Origin: Opitutus sp. ER46
GTDB taxonomy: Bacteria > Verrucomicrobiota > Verrucomicrobiia > Opitutales > Opitutaceae
Assembly (NCBI RefSeq): GCF_003054705.1
Contig: NZ_QAYX01000024.1
Location: forward strand, 186,001-250,000
Reading direction: 5' to 3'
DNA length: 64,000 nucleotides
The stretch's first letter is position 1. Each line of letters starts with the position of its first letter. Made by a program: the position numbers and the translations under genes. A model generated the notes under the pieces. The model had not been told where the DNA came from. It did no database searches and saw only the letters and a program-made list of their open reading frames with translations. Below, piece after piece: positions 17,423 through 24,029 of this stretch.

Positions 17423-17521
17423 TCAGTTCTGCGAGTGGGGCTCCCCATGGTCGTCGTGCCCGCCGGAATCGGTGGCTGCGAGGACGGTCAACAGCGCGAG
17501 GACGATGACGGCGTAGATCAT
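17423..17521 (-). CDS. Putative 32-residue membrane peptide in the exporter operon
   Basis: A 99-base ORF too short for normal gene callers. The peptide begins MIYAVIVLALLTVLAA, a single hydrophobic helix, and ends with a soluble tail GGHDDHGEPHSQN that holds three His and several acidic residues. Its ATG overlaps the stop codon of the upstream ATPase gene by four bases (ATGA, 17518-17521), and its own stop lies four bases before the ATG of the next ATPase gene. It is in a different frame from both ATPases, so it is not a leftover of a fused gene read in frame. The tight coupling is the main argument that it is translated. Function unknown; small single-helix partners of transporters exist in other systems. 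Confidence 0.55.
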   Translation of the reverse strand: MIYAVIVLALLTVLAATDSGGHDDHGEPHSQN

Positions 17522-18447
17522 GACGCGGCCTTTTGGTTCGCCAGCACGGCAACGAACACGTCCTCGAGCGACGGCTCAATGGGGTGCAGGGAAAGAAGTT
17601 CGATCCCGGCGTCGCGCAGGAGCTGGCGCACCCGGGCTTCGGTGGCGGCGGCGTCGCGTGCGGCGACGTGGAGCCGGTCGCCGAACAGGCCGACGGTGGC
17701 GTTGGTGAGTGCGCCGCGCAGGACGGCGGCGGCGGCGCGCGGCGCGGGCACACGGACCTCGAGGAGGGCGCCGGGCATGAGCTGCTTCACTTCGTCGGGC
17801 GTGCCGAGCCCGAGGAGCCGGCCGGCGTGCAGCAGCGCGAGCCGGTTGCAGCGTTCCGCCTCATCGAGGTACGCGGTTGACACGAAGATCGTCACGCCGT
17901 CGCGCACAAGCTGGTAGAGGATGCGCCAGAAGTCGCGGCGGGAGACCGGGTCGACGCCGTTGGTGGGCTCATCGAGGAACAACACGCGCGGCGTGTGAAT
18001 GAGCGCGCAGGCGAGACCGAGCTTCTGCTTCATGCCACCGGACAGATTGCCGGCGAGCCGCTGCTTGAAGGGCGTGAGGTTGCTGAAACCCAGGAGCTGG
18101 TCGAGCCGCTCGGCGCGTTCGCGGGCGGTGACGCCGTAGATGTCGGCGTAGAAGCGGATGTTCTCGAGGACGGTGAGGTCGGGGTAGAGGCCGAAGCGCT
18201 GGCTCATGTAGCCGACATGCGCCTTCAGCGGCTCGGCCTGGCGCACGACGTCGTAGCCGGCGACTGTGGCGGTTCCGCTGGTGGGCGGGAGAATGCCCGT
18301 GAGCATCCGCATGGTCGTCGTCTTGCCTGCGCCGTCCGGGCCGACCAGGCCAAAGATCTCGCCCTCGGCGACCTCGAGATCGAGGGCGTCGACTGCCTTC
18401 GTGGGACCGAAGGAGTGGGACAGAGCGCGGGTGTGGATGGCGGGCAT
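17518..18447 (-). CDS. ABC exporter ATPase (matches YbhF N-terminal half)
   Basis: 309 residues. Walker A GPDGAGKTTTMRML (Asp in place of the usual Asn, as in the first domain of YbhF), Q-loop MSQRFGLYPDLTVLEN, signature LSGGMKQKLGLACALIHTP and Walker B VLFLDEPTNGVDP. The H-loop region reads FVSTAYLDEAERC, with Ala-Tyr where His is usual, so this site may be the poorly hydrolysing one of an asymmetric pair. ATG at 18445-18447. Its 5' flank up to the HlyD stop is filled with CAGATGT-type repeats. Works with the next ATPase as a heterodimer. Confidence 0.92.
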   Translation of the reverse strand: MPAIHTRALSHSFGPTKAVDALDLEVAEGEIFGLVGPDGAGKTTTMRMLTGILPPTSGTATVAGYDVVRQAEPLKAHVGYMSQRFGLYPDLTVLENIRFYADIYGVTARERAERLDQLLGFSNLTPFKQRLAGNLSGGMKQKLGLACALIHTPRVLFLDEPTNGVDPVSRRDFWRILYQLVRDGVTIFVSTAYLDEAERCNRLALLHAGRLLGLGTPDEVKQLMPGALLEVRVPAPRAAAAVLRGALTNATVGLFGDRLHVAARDAAATEARVRQLLRDAGIELLSLHPIEPSLEDVFVAVLANQKAAS

Positions 18448-18449
18448 TT

Positions 18450-18540
18450 CAGATGTCAGAGGTCAGATGTCAGAGGTCAGATCTCGGAAGCCAGAAGTGA
18501 GAGGCCAGATGTCAGATGTCGGAGGTCAGATGTCGGAGGG
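18450..18540. repeat. CAGATGTC/CAGAGGTC microsatellite
   Basis: Tandem 8-base words (cagatgtc, cagaggtc, ggaggtca and variants) fill the spacer directly before the ATPase start codon at 18447. The same words occur at 54062-54215. The tract contains no ribosome binding site. Confidence 0.85.
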
Positions 18541-18605
18541 CGGGGGATGACAGGCGCGGAGCGAGGGCGGCGGGCCGAAGGTGATTTGGAATGGTAATGT
18601 GATCG

Positions 18606-18655
18606 GTGGCTGGCTTCCGGCCTCAGGCTTCCGGCTTCTGGCCTCCGGCCTCTGG
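18606..18655. repeat. Degenerate GGCTTCCGGCCTC repeat overlapping the HlyD stop
   Basis: Words such as ggcttccgg, ggcctcagg and ggcctccgg are repeated. The last eight or so codons of the HlyD gene, including its stop at 18623, are made from this tract. Confidence 0.7.
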
Positions 18656-19618
18656 AATGTGCACGTCGGCGGGCATGCCGGGCTTCAGCTCGTCGTTCGG
18701 GTTGTTGATGTCGACCTTCACGCGGAAGACCAACTTCACGCGCTCCTTGGTGGTCTGGACGGTCTTGGGCGTGAACTCGGCCTCGGAGGCGATGAAGCCC
18801 ACGATGCCTTCGTACGACTTGCCGGGGAAGGAATCGGTGGTGACAGCGACCTTTTGGCCCCGGCGGAGGCGGCCGAGGTCGGACTGATCGAGGTAGGCGC
18901 GGACCCAGACGTGGACGGTGTCGGCCACGGTGACGACGGGCGTGCCGGGGGAGACGAACTCGCCGGGCTCGAGGTGGTGGGAGAGAACGACGCCGGTGAG
19001 CGGCGACACGAGCCGGGTGTTGTCGACCTGGGTTTCGGCGAGGGCAACGGCGGCGCGGGCCTGCGCGACGCGGGCGCGCGCCTGCTGGATGACCTCGGCG
19101 CGCGGACCCTCGCGCACGAGCTGGAGCTTCTCGCCGGCTTCGACGACGCGGGCCTCGGCGACTTTGAGCTGGGCCTCGGCGGTATCGTGTTCGCGGGTGG
19201 AGATGGCGGCTTGTTGCAGGAGCTCCTGCTGGCGTTTGAAGTCGACCCGGGCGCGATCGCGTTCGGCCTCGGCGCTTCGCAGGGCGGCGGCGGCAGCGGC
19301 GATCTCCTGCGGACGCGAACCGGCCTCGAGCTCCGCGAGCGCGGCCTCGGCGGCGGCGAGTTCGGCGCGGCGCAAGGCGAGCTGCTGCTTCTGCTCGATG
19401 TCATCGAGCTGGGCGACCAGCTGCCCCACCTTCACTGGATCGCCCTCAAATACGGGCCGCTGGGCGATGCGCCCTGCGATCTTGAAGCCGAGCTGCGCGT
19501 CGACGACTTCGATGTTGCCGGAGAGAACCCGGGCGCCGTTGGGATCGACCCGGGAACGGTTGCAGCCGACGGCGAGGAGGAGCGCGGCGCAGGCGAGGGA
19601 GAGGGCGGCGGATTTCAT
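18623..19618 (-). CDS. HlyD/RND-type membrane fusion lipoprotein (YbhG-like)
   Basis: Periplasmic adaptor of 331 residues for the ABC exporter. MKSAALSLACAALLLAVGC is a lipoprotein signal with Cys 19. Then come a first lipoyl half (VLSGNIEVVDAQLGFKIAGRI), a long coiled-coil hairpin of about 120 residues rich in Ala/Glu/Arg, the second lipoyl half (DNTRLVSPLTGVVLSHHLEPGEFVSPG) and a beta-barrel. E. coli YbhG has the same role. The C-terminus (PEAGGQKPEA) is encoded by an intergenic-type repeat, so the ancestral stop was probably a few codons earlier. Confidence 0.92.
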   Translation of the reverse strand: MKSAALSLACAALLLAVGCNRSRVDPNGARVLSGNIEVVDAQLGFKIAGRIAQRPVFEGDPVKVGQLVAQLDDIEQKQQLALRRAELAAAEAALAELEAGSRPQEIAAAAAALRSAEAERDRARVDFKRQQELLQQAAISTREHDTAEAQLKVAEARVVEAGEKLQLVREGPRAEVIQQARARVAQARAAVALAETQVDNTRLVSPLTGVVLSHHLEPGEFVSPGTPVVTVADTVHVWVRAYLDQSDLGRLRRGQKVAVTTDSFPGKSYEGIVGFIASEAEFTPKTVQTTKERVKLVFRVKVDINNPNDELKPGMPADVHIPEAGGQKPEA

Positions 19619-19782
19619 GTCAGGCGGAGAAGAAGGAGATCAGGGCGTTGAGATAGCCGGCCGGGTGGTCGGCGGGAGCCGAGACCGGCGGGACGCGCGT
19701 GGCGCGAGTGCGGCGGCGGGCGACGCGGCTCGAAGGGCGCGTCCGATCCGGGAGGCTGGGGCGCCGCTGCGGAGGCTTGGGT

Positions 19783-20430
19783 TCAGGTGCTCTTTTCATA
19801 TTCCTTGCGGCCCGCGGGGGTGAGCAGTCCGGAGAAGAACAAATGCAGGCCGCGCTGGAGCGTCTGCGGAAGGGTAAGCTGGGTCCGTTCGAGGACGGCA
19901 GGCTGCACGAGGCCGCGGATCGCCTGGAGCCAGAACTCGGCGGCAAACGCGGGATCGACATCGGCGCGGACCTTGCCCTCGGCGATGCCCATGCGAACGA
20001 GTTGTCCGAAGACCACGGGAATGGTCTGGCTGCGGATATCCTCGATCTTGCGGTACGTGGCGGGGGCAAAGCGCTCGAGATCACGCAGGACGGCGGGCGA
20101 CAGGCGCGCGAGGTTGGCGCTGGCGACGTCGACCACGCCCGAGATGCGCTGGGGAAACGTGAGGGTGGGATCAGCCAAGACCGCCTTCATGCCGCCCTGG
20201 ATGCTGGCGCCCATCAGGTCGATGATCTGGTTGACGATGGCGTCCTTGCTGGGGAAGTGCACGTAGAGCGTCTTCTTGCTGACGCCCAGCTCGTGCGCGA
20301 GCTGATCCATGGTGAACGCCTGGTAGCCGTAGGTGAGCATCAGTCGGCGGGCCGCGTGCAGCAGGCGCGCGCGCTCAGGCGGCTGCTGATCGAACACGGT
20401 ATCGGCGGAGTAGGCTGGGCGAGAAACCAT
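19783..20430 (-). CDS. TetR/AcrR-family repressor of the exporter operon (CecR-like)
   Basis: 215 residues. The N-terminal HTH lies at LLHAARRLMLTYGYQAFTMDQLAHELGVSKKTLYVHFPSKDAIV (about residues 16-60), followed by a variable ligand-binding domain. It is the first gene of the group and stands where E. coli has ybiH (cecR), which represses ybhGFSR and responds to drugs such as cefoperazone and chloramphenicol. ATG at 20428-20430 is preferred over a TTG 30 bases upstream. A perfect 14-bp palindrome (20498-20511) 68 bases upstream is a likely operator. The 164-base spacer to the HlyD gene holds nothing I can name. Confidence 0.9.
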   Translation of the reverse strand: MVSRPAYSADTVFDQQPPERARLLHAARRLMLTYGYQAFTMDQLAHELGVSKKTLYVHFPSKDAIVNQIIDLMGASIQGGMKAVLADPTLTFPQRISGVVDVASANLARLSPAVLRDLERFAPATYRKIEDIRSQTIPVVFGQLVRMGIAEGKVRADVDPAFAAEFWLQAIRGLVQPAVLERTQLTLPQTLQRGLHLFFSGLLTPAGRKEYEKST

Positions 20431-20497
20431 GGAAACCGAAAGAGGTCCTAGAGTTTCCAATTGTCAAGCCGCCCGCCGCGGCGCCGCCGGAACCGGC

Positions 20498-20511
20498 TTG
20501 TTACGTAACAA
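20498..20511. promoter_or_regulatory. Candidate TetR operator palindrome
   Basis: TTGTTACGTAACAA is a perfect 14-bp palindrome in an otherwise GC-rich 138-base spacer between the divergent TetR and nucleotidyltransferase genes. TetR-family repressors typically bind such sites and control their own gene. Binding is inferred from position and symmetry only. Confidence 0.5.
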
Positions 20512-20568
20512 CTTCGGATGACGCGCATCGCGCGTTGACGCCGCGCCGGGGACGCGTCTGCTCGCGTC

Positions 20569-21477
20569 ATGTCGCTCTCCCTCGTTGTCCTCGCTGCCGG
20601 CATGGGCTCCCGCTACGGCGGCCTGAAGCAGATCGATCCTGTCGGACCCGCGGGCGAAACCGTTTTGGATTACGCCGTGTTCGATGCGCTGCGGGCCGGG
20701 TTCACGCGCGTGGTGTTTGTCATCCGCCGCGATTTCGAAGCGGTGTTCCGGGAGAAGATCGGCGCGCGGTATGCCGGACGCGTGGCGGTTGAGTACGTGT
20801 TCCAGGCGGCCGACGTGCTGCCGTCAGGTTATGCGCCGTTCCCGGGACGGGAAAAACCGTGGGGCACCGGGCATGCGGTGTGGTGTGCGCGCGACGCGGT
20901 GCAGGACAACTTCGCGGTGATCAACGCGGACGACTTTTACGGCGCCGACTCGTTTCGGCGGCTCGCCGGCTTCTTGCGCGGCGCGAACATGCGCGGGCCG
21001 CGGGCCGCGTTCGCGATGGTGGGCTTCCGGCTGGCGAACACGCTGTCGGAGCACGGTACGGTCTCGCGCGGGGTGTGCACGACCGGGGCCGACGGAGCGC
21101 TGCAGGCGATCGTGGAGCGGACGAGCATCGCGCCGGCGAACGTTGGCCCGGGGCTTGCGTATTCCGGCCAGGAGATCGTCTCGATGAACTGCTGGGGTTT
21201 CACTCCGGCGCTCTTCCCCGCGCTGGAGGCGCAGCTGAGCGATTTCCTCGCGGGCGTGACGGCGAGGCCGCCGGGGGCCGGCGTGGATCCGATGAAGGCT
21301 GAGTTCTACCTGCCGGCGGCGGTTTCCACCATGATCGGGCGGCGCGAGGCGGACGTACAGGTGCTGCCCACGGACAGCAGTTGGTTTGGAGTGACGTATC
21401 GCGAGGACAAGCCGCGGGTCTCGGCGGCGATCGCCGACCTCGTCAAGGCGGGCACGTACCCCGCGCAGCTGTTCTGA
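20569..21477 (+). CDS. Sugar-phosphate nucleotidyltransferase-like protein
   Basis: 302 residues, GT-A/Rossmann nucleotidyltransferase fold. The N-terminal LVVLAAGMGSRYGGLKQIDPVGPAGETVLDYAVFDA is the nucleotide-binding signature (LAAGxGxRxG plus the K-Q-I-D-P-V-G segment). GTGHAVWCARDAV and VINADDFYGADSF complete the active site, with the Asp pair for the metal. It probably activates a sugar-1-phosphate with NTP, but the sugar cannot be told and the family (relatives are annotated as MobA-like or NTP_transferase) is broad. ATG at 20569; iolB follows 114 bases later on the same strand. Confidence 0.85.
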   Translation: MSLSLVVLAAGMGSRYGGLKQIDPVGPAGETVLDYAVFDALRAGFTRVVFVIRRDFEAVFREKIGARYAGRVAVEYVFQAADVLPSGYAPFPGREKPWGTGHAVWCARDAVQDNFAVINADDFYGADSFRRLAGFLRGANMRGPRAAFAMVGFRLANTLSEHGTVSRGVCTTGADGALQAIVERTSIAPANVGPGLAYSGQEIVSMNCWGFTPALFPALEAQLSDFLAGVTARPPGAGVDPMKAEFYLPAAVSTMIGRREADVQVLPTDSSWFGVTYREDKPRVSAAIADLVKAGTYPAQLF

Positions 21478-21591
21478 CGAATTGCGGCGGCCGCTGGACT
21501 TTGCGGTCGACCGCGTGGAACGTTTGCGCTCCGACATCACCGCGGGCGTTCCGGCAATGGGTGCCGGGAGGCGGCGGCTGTCGCTGCTCGC

Positions 21592-22437
21592 ATGGCCAAA
21601 CTGATTCGCGCTGCTGCCAATCGAAACGCCCCGATCGTCGAGCCGGGTGCTGAGACCCTGACCCTCAGCTACTTCACGGTGTTGCGGCTGTCCGCGGGAC
21701 AGACCCAGACCCTCGACGTGCCGCAATGCGAACTGCTCTGCGTGGTGTTGTCGGGGCGCGCCGACATCGCGGCGGGCGCGCGGGAGTTTCGCAACGTGGG
21801 GCGCCGCGCGGATATCTGGGACGGACCGGCGGACTCGGTGTACTGCGGGACCTGCCCGCGCATGACCGTGCGCGCGGCGCGCGACGGCACGGAGGTGCTG
21901 GTGGTGGGCGGGCTTTGCGAGCAGCCGTTCGCCCCGTTCCGCATCGCGCCGGAGGAGGTCGAGGCGATCGACATCGGCTCGGTGGAGACGCATTCGCACC
22001 GGCGGATGTACTGCATTCTCGGACCCGCGGCGACGGGACGCGTCGGCCGTCTCTATGCGGCCGAGATGCTGGTGTCAGAGGGTTGCTGGATGGGTTATCC
22101 GCCACACAAGCACGACCAGGAGCAATTGCCGGACGAGGCGGATTTCGAGGAGGTGGGCCACTTTCGCTTCCGACCTGAATCGGGTTTTGCGGCGCAGTTC
22201 TGCTACGACGGCACCGTGGCCGAGCCGATGTGCTTCAAGGCGCAGCACGGCGACACGTTCCTCGTGGACCGCGGGTACCATCCCGCGGCCATGGCGCCGG
22301 GCTACCAAGGGTATGTTTTCCGCGCCATGGTAGGTCGCCAGGGGCGGAGGTTCGCCCCCAAGTTCGAGGCGCAGCACCGCCACTTGGTCGACCGGATCCC
22401 GGGCGTGGCGGCGATGGTGGAACGCTTCCAGCAATGA
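21592..22437 (+). CDS. 5-deoxy-glucuronate isomerase (IolB/KduI family)
   Basis: 281-residue bicupin. IolB converts 5-deoxy-D-glucuronate to 2-deoxy-5-keto-D-gluconate in myo-inositol breakdown. Evidence: the start TLTLSYFTVLRLSAGQT, the metal-site segment GCWMGYPPHKHDQEQLPDE (His-x-His plus Glu), and the second cupin end DTFLVDRGYHPAAMAPGYQGYVFRAMVG. Length matches IolB. No other iol gene is present in this window, so either the pathway is scattered or the enzyme serves a related uronate route. Confidence 0.9.
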   Translation: MAKLIRAAANRNAPIVEPGAETLTLSYFTVLRLSAGQTQTLDVPQCELLCVVLSGRADIAAGAREFRNVGRRADIWDGPADSVYCGTCPRMTVRAARDGTEVLVVGGLCEQPFAPFRIAPEEVEAIDIGSVETHSHRRMYCILGPAATGRVGRLYAAEMLVSEGCWMGYPPHKHDQEQLPDEADFEEVGHFRFRPESGFAAQFCYDGTVAEPMCFKAQHGDTFLVDRGYHPAAMAPGYQGYVFRAMVGRQGRRFAPKFEAQHRHLVDRIPGVAAMVERFQQ

Positions 22438-22468
22438 CCGGTGGCGGCGCGTGCGCCGCGCCGGTGGC

Positions 22469-23008
22469 TCAGCTCTTGTCCGCCGCGAGAACCTTGAGGA
22501 CGTCGGCCGCCTGCTGGTCGGTCTTGGCCTTGTAGTCCGCCCAAACGATCTTGCCGTCCTTGATGAGGAAGGCCTGGCGCGCGGCGAACTCGCCGATGGC
22601 CGGGACGCTGCGCACGGGTACGCCGAAGGCCTTGATCACGGCCCGGTCCGGGTCCGCCAGCAGCGTGAACGGGAAATGCTCCTCGGCCTTGAACTTGGCC
22701 TGCGCGGCGACGTCGTCGGTGCTGACACCGAACACCGCGACGCCCTGGCGGGTGAGTTCCTCGTAGGCGTCGCGCAGCGAGCAGCCCTGGGCGGTGCAGC
22801 CGCTGGTGCCGGCGCGCGGGTAAAAATAGACCAGCGTGTAGCGCTGTTTCTTATACGCGTCGCCGAGGTCGATCCGGGTGCCGGCGTCCGTGGTGGCGGT
22901 GACCGCGGGCGCCGGGTCCCCGACTTTGAGCGGTTCGGCGTGGGCGCGGGCGGAGGCGAACAGAAAGGTGAGCAGCGACATAAGGGCGAGGGGGAGGCGG
23001 GTTTTCAT
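22469..23008 (-). CDS. Secreted PrxQ/BCP-type peroxiredoxin
   Basis: 179 residues. MKTRLPLALMSLLTFLFASARAHA is a signal peptide, so the enzyme works outside the cytoplasm. The AhpC/TSA fold contains YFYPRAGTSGCTAQGCSLRD, with the peroxidatic Cys and a second Cys five residues later as in BCP/PrxQ proteins that form an intramolecular disulfide. It removes peroxides with thioredoxin-like electron supply; DsbD and TlpA proteins encoded elsewhere in the window could provide it. The ATG at 23006-23008 starts the signal peptide. Convergent with iolB; a GC-rich hairpin fills the 31-base gap. Confidence 0.9.
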   Translation of the reverse strand: MKTRLPLALMSLLTFLFASARAHAEPLKVGDPAPAVTATTDAGTRIDLGDAYKKQRYTLVYFYPRAGTSGCTAQGCSLRDAYEELTRQGVAVFGVSTDDVAAQAKFKAEEHFPFTLLADPDRAVIKAFGVPVRSVPAIGEFAARQAFLIKDGKIVWADYKAKTDQQAADVLKVLAADKS

Positions 23009-23051
23009 GCCGCCGCACCGTGCCCAGAACCCCGCCCGACGCAAACGGCCC

Positions 23052-23906
23052 TCAGGCCGCCGCACCGCTGGCGCGGGCGGCGCGGACGGAGAGGACGGCG
23101 CGGGCCGTGACCGCGGTCAGGACCACGGCGCCGCCCACCAGCGCGAACGGGGATGGCCGTTCCCCGCTCCAGAGGAGGACCCAGATGGGGTTGAGGATCG
23201 GCTCGATCACCGGGATGAGCACGGCCTCGAGGGCGGTGACATGCCGGATGGCGCGGGCGTACAGCCAGTACGACACGCCCAACTGGACGACGCCGAGCGT
23301 CAGCAGCGCGCCCCAGCCGATGCCCGGCAGGGCGGGAGATTGGACGATCCACCAGAGGCCGACGGCGAACGCGAGGAAGTTGCCGAGGATGATCGATTCG
23401 ACGGCGGAGGTGTTCTTCTGGCGCCGCAGGGCGACGGTCATCGCGGCGAAGCAGACGCCGCTGATCACGGCGATGACGTTGCCGAGGACGTGCGTGAGTT
23501 CGAGGGCATCGGCGAAGAACAGGGCCATGCCGAAGAGCACGGTGCCGATCGTGATCCAGTCGGCGCGCGAGGCGCGCTCGCCGAGAAACCAGGCGCCAAG
23601 CAGGGCGACCCACACCGGGGCGGTGTACTGGAGCAGGATGGCGTTGGCCGCGGTGGTGAGCTTCGTGGCGGTGCAGAACGTGACGGTGCAGGCGGCGTAG
23701 GCGATGGCGCCGATGACCTGGTCGCGGGAGAAGTGAAACCGCAGCGCGCGATTCGTCGCCAGCAGGAACACGCCGGCGATCAGGCCGCGCGCGCCGGCGA
23801 CGGCGAGGGGAGACCAGGTGACGGCCTTGATCAGCAACCCGCCGAGGCTCCAGCACAGGGCGGCGGCGACGAGCAGCAGGACGGAACGTGAATGAGCGGC
23901 GTTCAC
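23052..23906 (-). CDS. EamA/DMT-family transporter
   Basis: 284 residues with ten helices in two EamA repeats. LLLVAAALCWSLGGLLIKAV opens the first and VISGVCFAAMTVALRRQK the second. The typical loop YTAPVWVALLGAWFLGERASRADW closes the first repeat and PVIEPILNPIWVLLWSGERPS the second. Drug/metabolite exporter of unknown substrate. The start codon is GTG (23904-23906). It lies 43 bases upstream of the peroxiredoxin on the same strand, perhaps co-transcribed. Confidence 0.9.
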   Translation of the reverse strand: MNAAHSRSVLLLVAAALCWSLGGLLIKAVTWSPLAVAGARGLIAGVFLLATNRALRFHFSRDQVIGAIAYAACTVTFCTATKLTTAANAILLQYTAPVWVALLGAWFLGERASRADWITIGTVLFGMALFFADALELTHVLGNVIAVISGVCFAAMTVALRRQKNTSAVESIILGNFLAFAVGLWWIVQSPALPGIGWGALLTLGVVQLGVSYWLYARAIRHVTALEAVLIPVIEPILNPIWVLLWSGERPSPFALVGGAVVLTAVTARAVLSVRAARASGAAA

Positions 23907-24029
23907 GGAGATGAAGGGCCAAGTGGTGGCAGCCGGGCGCCCGCGGGCAACGGCAAACCCGCCGGGGCCACGGTGTGCCGGCGGGCCGCGCGGGCTGCTG
24001 TCCGGTTTCGAGCGACGATGGCGCTAGCG

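Noticed and set aside
18450-18540. CRISPR array
   Set aside because: Units are about 8 bases with no unique spacers; this is a microsatellite.
19619-19782. Small gene between the HlyD and TetR genes
   Set aside because: No start codon with a plausible ribosome binding site and no protein-like composition.
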